Shown here piece by piece: positions 13,601 to 21,768 of a stretch of DNA of 64,000 nt. Source of the stretch: Actinernus sp. WN-2022 (Eukaryota > Cnidaria > Anthozoa > Actiniaria > Actinernidae). The stretch spans positions 142,654,344 to 142,718,343 of the forward strand of contig JAOWCC010000577.1 of NCBI GenBank assembly GCA_030867875.1, in the 5' to 3' direction. Under the pieces are notes generated by a model, which saw nothing but the letters and a program-made list of their open reading frames with translations, did no database searches and was not told where the DNA came from. The position numbers and the translations under genes are program-made. The first letter of the stretch is position 1, and each line of letters opens with the position of its first letter.

Positions 13601-16600
13601 AGGTTACGAATGGCGCAAACACCAGCTGAGGAGGTCAACGTCGTGTCGTCAGCATATAGATCAACATCCACATCTGTAGATTGAATATGAAGAGAGGGAG
13701 ATCGTTGATAAACACGATGAATAGCAGCGGTCCCAGAATGCACGCCATGAGGAACATTCAAACAGCCTGATTCATTGCCGTCAAGAGTAACAAACTGCTG
13801 TCTCCCGCTCAGGTAAGAATGAAACCAATTGGCGGAAATTTCACTTGTCCCATAGGCCTTCAGTTTCACCATAAGAATCTTGTGGTCCACCATATCGAAT
13901 GCTTTGCGATAGTCTATTAGTACGAAGCCACTGGCACGATTATCATCCAGATTGAAAAGAAGCTGATCGACAATCCTTATGAGAGCCGACTCAGTGCTAT
14001 GGTACTTCCAAAAGCCAGACTGTTGGGAATAGAACAGGTTATTGTCACTAGGGTATCGTGCACATGCCTCTCCAATATCTTGGACAGTACCGGTAAAATA
14101 GATATGGGACAATAGTTGTTAACATCTTCACGGTCTCCAGACTTGTATAGTGGCGTAACCTTAGCAGTTTTCCACCTTTGAGGGAATACCGCTGACCCAA
14201 GTGAACAGTTCATCAATTTAGTTACTGACGGGGCGATAATTGGCACAGCGATCTTAAACATCCTTGCACTAATTTTATCAACACCCATAGCCTTATGAGA
14301 ACTTAAGTTCCTTAAGTTGTCGACAACAAAGCCCTTTTTAACAGGAGGAATAGAGAAGGTGATTTTGGGATCTTTCCTTGATAGTACATAGTTTTCGATC
14401 TTCAAAATATAAAAAGGCACTTACGGTAACAACGCCCTCAGCCGATCCGCAACCGATACGAAGTGAGCGTTGAACTTTACTGCTGTATCACTGACCGTGC
14501 TGTCATCCTTCAATTTTTTTACGGTTTCTCTTTTGTTGTTTGTCCCTGTTAATGACTTAATTGTTTGCCAAATGTTTCTGGGATTATCTGTACTGTTTTC
14601 AAAACAACCACTATAGAACTTAAACTTCGCACTCTTGATCAAGTTCACGACTTTGTTCCTCGCAGATCTGTAATTACCCCAGTCAGCCGCATTGTTGAAA
14701 CGCCTCGCTAGTCTTAACAGCGTGTCCCTAGTCCTTATGTGATGAATGATGCCTTTAGACATCCATGGTGCTTGATTTATGTGTGTTACCCATTTCTGCT
14801 GCCAGGGACAATGGACATCAAGTGCTTTGTTAAATAAGGACTCCCACGTGGACTGCATATCATCTACATGTACTTCATCAAAAATGAAGGCCGTGTCCCA
14901 AGGTGTCTCTGTCAAAGTTTCTTTAAAATTCTGCTCGTCGAACCGTTTCATGTTTCGATAAGTAATGGTGCTTAAGGTGCACCATTACTTATGCATTTAG
15001 TTTTTACAAGATGGCGGCCAGATTGTGTCTTTTGCCATAAAGGGACATTCTTTTTTGACTATCAACAATGCATGACTATTCTGAGGTTAGAACCTTTGAC
15101 ATTTTGTATTTCTGATATAATATATAGAGGATATTACATGGCCATGTGGAGATACAGATTTTAACTTGGAGTGTTGAAGAAATATCTTACGAGTGAATGC
15201 AGTGAACAAGTAATTTATTTTATCAACACGAGAATATAAAATATGTATCTCCAAGCGGCCATGCAATACTCTGTTTAATAACAATATAATTATCAATGAA
15301 ATACCAGTTTCAATCTCTTACTACAAAGGCTAGAAATCTTAGGAAGCCAGTAATATTTTCAAAAGTGATATCTTCAGGTGTGAAGATCATTTATATCTTC
15401 ACATGTGAAGATATCACTTTTTAGAAAGAAATATACACTGTCTGGTATTTCATCAATAATTATATTATATTAAACATGTATTAATTGTCATATATTGCAT
15501 TCATAGAATGTTTCTGTCATTATGTGCTATGAAAATCTTGGTTATTTTAATAGACCATTATTTTTCTCAGGTATGCGTACGCAATATTGGCCCGCCAAAT
15601 CGCTTTTTGGACAATAGCCGCCACTTTTTAACAATAGCCGATAATTTAAATAACAAAGCAATCAATGTAATAGACCAGTTTGCAGTTAATTCCAACATTT
15701 TGAAAGGGGTACAAACATGGCACGAATACAGTGTTTGTATGGAATCCAGTGCCAAATAATTTCCATCAAATTGAATTTCTGAAATATTCACTGTCTGCAA
15801 ACTTAAGATAACCAGGTACAAGATTAACTGATCAAAATTTGAGGGACGTAGTTGTGCTGGGAAGTGTGCAATCGTGTTTTCAGTTTTCCATACATTTGTC
15901 TGTAATAACAAGTCAAAGTATGTGGGAAAATTTACAGACACTTTGTATGGAAAACTGAAAACAGGATTGCACGCTTCCCAACACAGCTACAATATATCAC
16001 TCAAATTTTGATCAGTTAATCTTTTACCCGGTATCTTAAGTTTTGCAGACAGTAACATTTCAGAAATTTGATTTTAAGGAAATTATTTGGCATTGGATTC
16101 CCATACAAACACTATATTTTGCACCATGTTTGCACCCCTTTCAAAATGTTGGAATTAACCACAAACTGGTCTATTAGTACTATTTTTTATGACAATCGAT
16201 TGATAATCAATATTGGCCAATATCAATAAATATTGATATTAATTATAAATAATTTTCATTGATTGGTATTGACTGATCGTCTGGTTTTCTGATGATCGAT
16301 TAACTCCATCAACTGCATATGCTGGCCATTAAATATCATCTCGGAAGAGCCCCACCTATCTCCTGCTGATTGACCACTCACCAACATGCCCTTTTAACTC
16401 AATGACCAAAGAAGGCCAGTGCCCAATATGTCGGCTTCTGTACCACTTCTTAAAAACTTCTTTCCAGCCGATTTCATGGTTTGGCGTACTAGATACAATA
16501 TCACCATCTAGCGGGCCATCTTCTGTACAAATAAGGTATTCATTCAGTTCTGCTAAAATGTCAGTCGTAATCTCTTTGTAGCATACTTGTCTCCACAGAT

Positions 16601-16724
16601 AGCTGTTGTTCGGTTGGCTGTGTAAATCTCTCCACCTACGACAAACTTGTTTCGATCTGGCCAAGGACAATCCATCGAAATAACTGAATATTGTATCTAT
16701 TAGTTCCAGGGGAAGATCATTCAT
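1637..16724 (-). CDS. F-box/WD40 repeat protein (seven exons)
   Basis: Probable substrate-recognition subunit of an SCF (SKP1-cullin-F-box) ubiquitin ligase. Exons on the minus strand: 16724-16382, 10765-10610, 8868-8663, 8174-8062, 6445-6320, 3258-3072 and 1807-1637. All introns are GT-AG, phases match, and the sum is 1302 bases, giving 433 residues plus TAG. Residues 2-45 form an F-box (LPLELIDTIFSYF, then CRRWRDL and LWRQVC). WD40 blades follow from about residue 108: GHVGPVWDAKFSG...IRIWD, then ICLWD, VKIWD, and weaker blades through exons 4-7. The F-box is alone on exon 1, separated from the blades by a 5.6 kb intron that contains a LINE and a Mutator-like element. The start is the only ATG opening the F-box exon; a further upstream non-coding exon cannot be excluded. 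Known: F-box recruits SKP1, WD40 propellers bind substrate. Which vertebrate FBXW it matches I cannot say, so no symbol is given. Confidence 0.88.
2968..3061. repeat. Hairpin element inside intron 6 of the F-box/WD gene
   Basis: The 38-base arms 2968-3005 and 3024-3061 are perfect inverted complements around an 18-base loop. The right half resembles part of the terminal repeat of the Mutator-like element at 11226-12426 (both contain ATTTTGACCGCG and CCCAATCCGAAAA). It begins at intron position 11, counted from the donor GT at 3071-3070. Confidence 0.85.
3955..4310. repeat. Nested inverted and tandem repeat
   Basis: Two inverted pairs are visible: roughly 3965-3992 with 4030-4055, and 4072-4112 with 4158-4200. 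The second arm is then repeated directly at about 4250-4305 (shared text includes CAAAATTTTGTGGTGAACTA). Each copy also has CACGTGATCGCTTT and a CCAATGAGCGCG block. It looks like a fold-back element with a partial tandem duplication of one arm. Confidence 0.7.
4646..4725. repeat. Palindrome with perfect 30-base arms
   Basis: Arms 4646-4675 and 4696-4725 are exact inverted complements with a 20-base loop. It abuts the next inverted repeat directly on its right. Confidence 0.85.
4723..4862. mobile_element. Fold-back MITE
   Basis: Arms of about 58 bases (4723-4783 and 4802-4862) are inverted complements with a few mismatches; both include the core GATCACATT/AATGTGATC and TGTGTGCAAAAAG/CTTTTTGCACACA. 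No protein is encoded, so it is non-autonomous. The family is not identified. Confidence 0.75.
4939..5095. mobile_element. MITE with CAGGGGTGGATCCAGG termini
   Basis: Terminal inverted repeats CAGGGGTGGATCCAGGG (left) and its complement (right) bound 157 bases. The pentamer AGACC flanks both ends (4934-4938 and 5096-5100), a likely target-site duplication. Such termini resemble hAT-type non-autonomous elements, but hAT elements normally duplicate 8 bases, so the superfamily is uncertain. Confidence 0.75.
5098..5410. mobile_element. MITE, family shared with 60780-61904
   Basis: Ends are inverted complements: GACCAATCCAAGGTC at left and GCTTGGATAATGGTC near the right, followed inward by TTGCCATTAC and by GCGACAGCACCAATACTGCTGAA against TTCAGCAGTATCGGTGCTATCGC. 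A second copy with the same terminal and subterminal sequence lies near the right end of the window. Confidence 0.75.
5745..6045 (-). mobile_element. Non-LTR retrotransposon 3' fragment
   Basis: Minus-strand translation, with one in-frame stop and a frame change, gives the C-terminal tail seen in many cnidarian LINE reverse transcriptases: FKALHGQAPVYINNLLNLY, then TYGDRSFSVAAARLWNSLP and SLSHFKSSLKTFL. The LWNSLP block recurs, in variant form, in the LINE at 23140-24125. A (TAA)n tract lies at the plus-strand left side, where a 3' tail would be. It is 5'-truncated and dead. Confidence 0.75.
6446..8061. other. Intron 4 of the F-box/WD gene, no repeat recognised
   Basis: Apart from a purine-rich GGGGGAGGGG/GAGGAGGAGG tract at about 6840-6875, I see no gene, transposon ends or tandem array here. 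Confidence 0.4.
8932..9165. repeat. CCAAT-rich repeat with 30-base tandem units
   Basis: A 30-base unit containing GAACCAATCACGAGCAAGTAAA is repeated about three times between 9000 and 9080, flanked by diverged copies. The left edge GAGTGGTTTTTCGACTGAGTG is the complement of the right edge of the repeat at 54345-54645 (CACTCAATCGAAAACCGCTC), so the two are the same family in opposite orientation. Confidence 0.7.
9477..9812 (+). repeat. About 127-base tandem repeat, two and a half copies
   Basis: Unit starts near 9477, 9606 and 9733, each running through an (A)TCATGTGA or ATCACGTGA block, a GACGTCAT-like block, GGACCCACTACCA and GGCATTAGAAATGAGGGAGA. The third copy stops after the GTCTGTCCAGGTTTGAGC block. 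It lies in intron 2 of the F-box/WD gene. Confidence 0.75.
10196..10290 (+). repeat. Short tandem repeat of about 22 bases
   Basis: Three diverged copies of AACCGTGGCTTTACAGTGGTC-like text run from about 10200 to 10268, followed by GCAGTAAAGCTGCAG, a partial inverted copy. Confidence 0.6.
11057..11146. repeat. Palindrome around a TTTA-rich core
   Basis: The block CTAGTATCCCAAATGGCC at the left is matched by GGCCATTTGGGATACTAG at the right, with TAAATAAATAAA/TTTATTTATTTA between them. No target duplication was identified. Confidence 0.75.
11226..12426. mobile_element. Mutator-like element with ~170-base inverted termini
   Basis: Left and right ends carry TAGCCTGCTTGCCGGCTCTC and its complement, and the homology continues inward for about 170 bases to GCACGAATGCCATTGTTT/complement. 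A 9-base direct repeat, ATAAACTTG, flanks it exactly (11217-11225 and 12427-12435). Long TIRs with 9-base duplications are typical of the Mutator/MULE superfamily. The 1201-base interior encodes no recognisable transposase, so it would be non-autonomous. It sits in intron 1 of the F-box/WD gene and its right TSD abuts the LINE next door. Confidence 0.82.
12437..14951 (-). mobile_element. Decayed non-LTR retrotransposon with reverse transcriptase
   Basis: Coding remnants run 14951-14421, 14420-13977, 14112-13390 and 13263-12760, in changing frames. In order they show an RT lead-in (NPRNIWQTIKSLTG), fingers (SSHKAMGVDKIS, FPQRWKTAKVTPLYKSGD), YRKAFDMVDH, the catalytic YADDTTL box at about 13650, then thumb and tail (MNYVNVVWHNC, LQKRAARVI, WLPF). 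The order and motifs fit the CR1/L2/jockey group, but I cannot place the clade. The apurinic endonuclease domain is absent, so it is 5'-truncated; frameshifts make it non-functional. The exact 3' end toward 12437 is inferred. It lies in the same orientation as the host F-box/WD gene, in intron 1. Confidence 0.88.
14956..14991. repeat. Hairpin at the LINE 5' junction
   Basis: ATAAGTAATGGTGC and its complement GCACCATTACTTAT flank a short loop, immediately beyond the last LINE coding base. It may mark the insertion boundary. Confidence 0.7.
15112..15480. repeat. Cluster of inverted repeats
   Basis: Three inverted pairs lie side by side: 15126-15155 with 15242-15272 (around CATGGCC/GGCCATG), 15287-15308 with 15448-15472 (ATGAAATACCAG/CTGGTATTTCAT), and a palindrome at 15361-15423 (AAAAGTGATATCTTCA and complement). 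They appear to be nested fold-back elements without coding capacity. Confidence 0.65.
15671..16177. mobile_element. Palindromic element of ~510 bases
   Basis: The two arms (about 250 bases each) are diverged inverted copies, from AATAGACCAGTTTG at the left to CAAACTGGTCTATT at the right, with shared blocks CAACATTTTGAAAGGGG, CTGTCTGCAAACTTAAGAT and GTTTTCAGTTTTCCAT. No coding sequence. A rearranged partial copy lies at 20705-20866, so this is a repeated family. Confidence 0.82.
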
Positions 16725-17062
16725 CTGGTATTATTAGCTATAGCAATAGTGCATTACATATTTTAAACCTGTCCAATTGCCAACATCACTGTTTCACTTT
16801 TAGATGAATGTGCAGAGTATAAACCTTCTCAGTTCTCTCCCGTCTTCTTTTCAGCATTGCACGCGCGATGCACGATTTGCACCAGGCGCAGTCTTGCGTT
16901 CACAGAGAAAAACTGGGGACCGGTATACTCGTTATACCAGTGCGAGGCTACCGGGGCCAACAAGGTCTGTGATCATAGCCCATGGAATCTATTCCAACAA
17001 CAAGTTTATTTATACAAGCAAGCAGACACAAGCAGATATTACAATATTACTAAATGAGCAAT

Positions 17063-18572
17063 AACGAGTCAAGTAAAAAAATATAATTGATAAATTGAAT
17101 GAAAATATTTAAAAAAAAAATTCTCACCGCCATTCAACCAAGTATGGTCGACTTACTAACATACTAAAAATCTCTAATTTCCGAAGAAATCAGATTAAAA
17201 ACATCGTGAATTGGGTTACCTGTGACTCAGGGAGAGAAGAGGAGGACTGGGGAGGACTTTTCTTCACCTGCCACAGGGAGACCATAATCTGATTTCTTCA
17301 AAAATTAGAGATGCCTGCGGAGGAGGCTAATATCTAATATCTACTTCCATCTTGTGAATGTGTAATCCTAATTTCATGCCCTGAATAAAGAATTACATGT
17401 ATGATGGGAACTTACATGTATTTAACTCGTAGGACATACAAGTTTTTGCAAATCAGAATGTAACACATTGAGATGCACGTGCAAGAAGCATGGCGTAGAG
17501 TGCTCGCTTGCCTGTGGTGTTTGTAACGAACAGTCATGTAAACAGGGGAATCCCTGTACTGGAACTCAGTGATGTTGATTAATTATGAAGATCATTAATC
17601 ATTTTCGCATGACAAATAAGTGTGTTGAGTTTTATCCCCGGTTTTATCATTTCATCTTTTTGAATAAATATTTCTGAGTATACGTATAGTACATTCAGAA
17701 GGCGGATTTCCCCATATATAAAGGGTAGGGATGCTCGTCGGACATTTTCGATTTGACCCCTAAGAGGTACTAAAATGGGCGTGGCTCAAGCTTATTTTGA
17801 CCCCTAAAAGATAATAAAAATGTAAATTGATAACAGCTTTTTTGTTCAATTGACACCCGACCCCTAAAAGGTACCGCTTTACATAGAAATGTCTGTGTTT
17901 GATGGTGGATACCCTAAGTGGTACCAAACTCCTGATTTTGACCCCTAAAAGGTACGACGAGCATCCATGTACCCCTCACATAAGGGAGTTCCCCTCCCCC
18001 CCGGGATTTTCCCCGATTGATATATGAACATAACATACCTCATTATGGATATGTTAAATACAGGCAGGTTATATGTCAAATATAGTTGAGTAGTAAGTAA
18101 ATGAAGTGAATTAAACAGTGTATTCACTAAAAATATATTGTGTTACTTCTGAAAGTGGTGAGACTTCAGGGCATTCTATTCAAGCAAACGCCAGAGTTTC
18201 AACATAAAATAGTTGATTTCAAATTTTACCCGAATCAGTCATATTTTACCCACATGTATTTTATCCTGTCGTATTGTACAACGGAAAAGAAAAATATACA
18301 GCTTTTAGATTATTTTTTAATCAAATATGTTTATTTAAGTGAATTATCATATCGTAAGCAATATACATTTTTATTCAATTTATCAATTTTTAAAAACATT
18401 ACCGGTCTCGGATTCCCTGTGGTAGATGATTGAAAAACCTCTGCAGAGTCGAACGGACTTTGAAAGATTTTTAGTATGTTAGTAAGTCGACCATACTTGG
18501 TTGAATGGCGGTGGGAATTTTGTTTTGAAATATTTTCATTCAATTTATTAATTATATTTTTTTACTTGACTC
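17063..18572. repeat. Inverted repeat with ~105-base arms
   Basis: Arms at about 17063-17170 and 18470-18572 match closely as inverted complements (for example AACCAAGTATGGTCGACTTA). I did not find a matching target duplication, so this may be a degraded transposon or an inverted duplication. Inside, a second pair at about 17168-17198 and 17283-17313 (AATCTCTAATTT.../complement) forms its own fold-back. Confidence 0.7.
17728..17967. mobile_element. MITE with GGATGCTCGTCG termini and internal repeats
   Basis: The ends GGATGCTCGTCG and CGACGAGCATCC are exact complements. The interior contains about four copies of GACCCCTAA(A/G)AGGTAC-like text. Non-coding; superfamily not determined. Confidence 0.7.
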
Positions 18573-18897
18573 GGGATCCTTGTGGTAAACGATTGAAACA
18601 CTTCAAGATACAAAAGTATGCATGCACAGTCGAATCACGTAGCAGCGCCAGAGTAACAAGAAGATGCACGCAGGGGAACTAAACCCTAAAATCAACTCAA
18701 TATCTATGCAAAGATGTATTCGAATTAAATAAATTGTTCTATTTAATGTTTCTATGTTACGCGTCTATCCACTTAACCTCTGGCACCCAGGGTACTATCC
18801 GCTCTTGCATTTTGTGACGTCAGTTCCAGACATTGAAAAGCTGGACTAACGGCTCCTAATGGCGAACTAAATTTTTGTGCTGGAGGTCTGTACAGGT

Positions 18898-19006
18898 CCG
18901 CAAATGATCCCGTCCCGCAAATGATCCCAGGCCCGCAAATGATCCCAGGCCCGCAAATGATCCCCAAAATGGACCGCAAATGATCCCGCTCCGCAAATGA
19001 TCCCGT
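18898..19006 (+). repeat. GATC-containing minisatellite
   Basis: Six imperfect copies of CCGCAAATGATCCC spaced by about 16-23 bases (typical unit CCGCAAATGATCCCAGGC). On the minus strand this reads as a repeated GGGATCATTTGCGG. Confidence 0.85.
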
Positions 19007-19498
19007 GAAAAAACATGGAATGGCATGGATTTTTGCCGCTGGATAGTGGATCTAAAGTATGAATGAAAGAAAAATGAGGAACAGATTTTAATAATGATGT
19101 AATGATTTTTAACCATTGGCTCCGGCAGGGAACTCCCTTTAAGATCTGCATGACGTCACGCTATCGACCCCGGATCACACCTGTCCATAAAAATCGTATG
19201 TTGTCAGCGACATGTCCAATCTTGACAGCCTTCGCAGTGTCTGTAATTGACACTCGTGAACAAGGCGCGATTATGCTCGCTCCTGGCTGTTACGCTTGTT
19301 ATTACTTTTGCTATTGCTTTGAAATCGTTTCCTTGTGTGTTGTAAATAGGAGATACTGACAAGCAGGATGAGATATCTGGAAATGAAAACAAAATTGAGT
19401 CAGAATAATTGACTCGATGATTAAAAAAAGGCTAACCGGTTTCTGGTAATAAGAACGGTCGATGAAGGATTCCAACTAAGCGCACAGGGTGCTGTATC

Positions 19499-20330
19499 AC
19501 CAATAAAGCATTGTCATTAGCCAATCACCTGCTTGGATTTTGTACTGTGCACGAAGGTGGAATATTAATCGCCAAATAAAGAATTGTCATTAGCCAATCA
19601 CCTGCTTGGATTTTGTACTGTGCACGAAGTTGGAATATTAATCGCCAATAAAGCATTGTCATTAGCCAATCACCTGCTTGGATTTTGTACTGTGCACGAA
19701 GTTGGAATATTAATCGCCAATAAAGCTTGTCATTAGCCAATCACCTGCTTGGATTTTGTACTGTGCACGAAGTTGGAATATTAATCGCCAATATAGCATT
19801 TATTTTTTATTTACAACATTTGGGCGTAACGCCACGGGAAACGAACAATAGGACTCAAGGTCCCCTGCGAGGCTTGTCTCCGCCATGTCAGTGGACCTAC
19901 GATTTTACGTCCTTATCCGAGAAGACGTGAAGGTCTAACCATTTGCAGTTGGTTCACAAAGGCAGCACCTTCTACTCAATTATTTTAAGACCCTGAGTGT
20001 TGGTCCGGCCGGGGTTTGAACCCGCGACCTCCCGCTCGACAGACCGGAGCTTAACCACTGAGCTAACCTGCTTGGATTTTGTACTGTGCACGAAGTTGGA
20101 ATATTAATCGCCAATAAAGCATTGTCATTAGCCAATCACCTGCTTGGATTTCGTACTGTGCACGAAGTTGGAATATTAATCGCCAGTCATTAGCCAATCA
20201 CCTGCTTGGATTATTTTTGTACTATGCACGAAGTTGGAATATTAATCGCCAATAAAGCATTGTCATTAGCCAATCACCTGCTTGGATTATTTTTGTACTG
20301 TGCACGAAGTTAGAATATTTCACCAATAAA
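19499..20330 (+). repeat. Tandem array of ~72-80 base units, split by a SINE
   Basis: Roughly eight units each contain ATTAGCCAATCACCTGCTTGG, GTACTGTGCACGAAG and GAATATTAATCGCCAATA. The array is interrupted between 19799 and 20067 by a tRNA-derived SINE, and later units carry a small TTATT insertion before GTAC, so units have diverged by local duplication. Confidence 0.88.
19799..20067 (-). mobile_element. tRNA-derived SINE
   Basis: On the minus strand it opens with a tRNA-like head: A box TAGCTCAGTGG (20065-20055) and B box GGTTCAAACCC (20022-20012). A tRNA-unrelated body follows, ending in an AAATAAAAAATAAA-type tail near 19800. It interrupts the tandem array, so it inserted after the array formed. 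The head is not a functional tRNA gene: no intact acceptor stem was identified. Confidence 0.8.
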
Positions 20331-20704
20331 AAAGAAAAAAGCCTGATATAAATACAAGCAATCGCCAAATAGAGGGTGTGAAATCAGTTTGTTTTGTTAA
20401 AATTGCATGGAAAACAGTCACTAGCCACAAACGCATAAGGCATGAGAAAAGCACAGAGTGAATTACCCCAGTTTAAAATGTCAGAATATAGTAGTTCTTC
20501 ACACAAAATCAAAAAAGTACTAAAGTTTATGGGCGAATTCAAGCATCTTAATTTCTGCAGAGTCGTGAAAGTAGTACATATTAGCAGGGAGCTGGAATTT
20601 CTTTTTATTTTAAATTTTCTAGATTCAGTGTTCTTTAAAATCCTGATAATTTCTTGCCCGTGTGGGATATGGTTGCTCAGTGGAAATATCCCGTCCGTGC
20701 ATTT

Positions 20705-20866
20705 GAACATATCTGTCTGCAAACTTAAGATATCAGGTAAAAGATTAACTGATCAAATTTGAGGTATAGCTGTGCTGGGAAGCGTGCAATCGTGTTTTCA
20801 GTTTTCCATATATTTGTCTGTAACCACGAGTCAAAGTCTGTTTGCACCCCTTTCAAAATGTCGGAA
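20705..20866. mobile_element. Partial copy of the 15671-16177 palindromic family
   Basis: Shares CTGTCTGCAAACTTAAGAT, GATTAACTGATCAAA, GTGCAATCGTGTTTTCAG and CACCCCTTTCAAAATGT with the element at 15671-16177, but with the middle deleted. Directly right, at 20870-20892, are two to three CCCTAA-like telomere-type units. Confidence 0.75.
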
Positions 20867-20892
20867 TTAAAACCCTAAACCCTAACCTAACC

Positions 20893-21768
20893 GCGAATTG
20901 GTTTGTTGAATGGAAAATATATATGCTATGATACTGATGGAACTCTCTTTTAGGAGTGCAGAAAAATGGCACCACAGTAAGCAAACAATTAATATCAGGC
21001 AGGGAAAACCATTGAAGCGCTGCTCGGTCCACACCATGTACACGGTAGACTGTTTATGTCATTTTAATTTCATCGCGCTGAAACACAACCGGCAAATAAA
21101 CCTAGCTTCCTGAATTTAAATTTAAATTTTATGGTCGATTGAAGGTAACAAAACTTTATTGCTTGATTCTTTGTTGACTTTCAGTCTTCGTTAATTCTAA
21201 CTTCTTGGAACTTGAGTATAATCCCTCCAGCCATTGTTTGTCCTAAGAACTTTACACCCGCTGCCAAATTTACTCACAAACTAAATTATCCCAAACTAAA
21301 CTGTGCTGCTTTTCTCTTTTCTTCTTCTTTTTTGAATACGGCACCAAGAACGATCTACTTTTACACTTTTGGGCATTCATTAACATAGAAATCTTTACGA
21401 ACGAAAAGTAGCGCAGCAAATCACAAGTTAGCGAGAATGACAGCAGCTGTCAATCATTTTTCGTGCCTTTTTTAGCGGGAAATCAGAAAGTCGCATTTTC
21501 AAGGCTTTAAAAAAACGAAAATTGAGTTTGAGTTTTTTTTGTGATGCTAGATTAGGGCTTTTAGATTTAAAATTTGCGAAAAAACGTATTTTCCAAATTT
21601 TTCCATTTTTAACCTTTACCGACCCCTTATTTCGATTCTCAGTGATCTCCAGTCCCCCGGTGGGCTCGTTCTTGAGTCGCCGCTAATTTTCTCAGCCCAA
21701 TCTCCCAGAAATCAGTTTCTCCGAAACACGAGGTTTACGGAGAGTACATCTCATATTCATCTCGTATC
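20893..21768. other. Upstream region of the ELAPOR gene, no element recognised
   Basis: This stretch precedes the ATG of the plus-strand gene. No TATA box or initiator could be defended and no repeat is evident. It presumably contains the promoter and 5' UTR. Confidence 0.4.

Noticed and set aside
16804..17064. Plus-strand frame of 86 codons starting just upstream of the F-box/WD gene
   Set aside because: No domain and no codon pattern; lies in the likely promoter or 5' UTR region of the minus-strand gene.
18773..19151. Frames with repeated GIICGPG or GSFAGLG-type peptides
   Set aside because: These are translations of the GATC minisatellite in different frames, not a repeat protein.
20384..20762. 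Overlapping frames of 112 and 106 codons on opposite strands
   Set aside because: Neither shows a known domain; the right part overlaps a palindromic repeat copy.
20870..20892. Telomere-type CCCTAA units
   Set aside because: Only two to three imperfect units; too few to claim an interstitial telomere.
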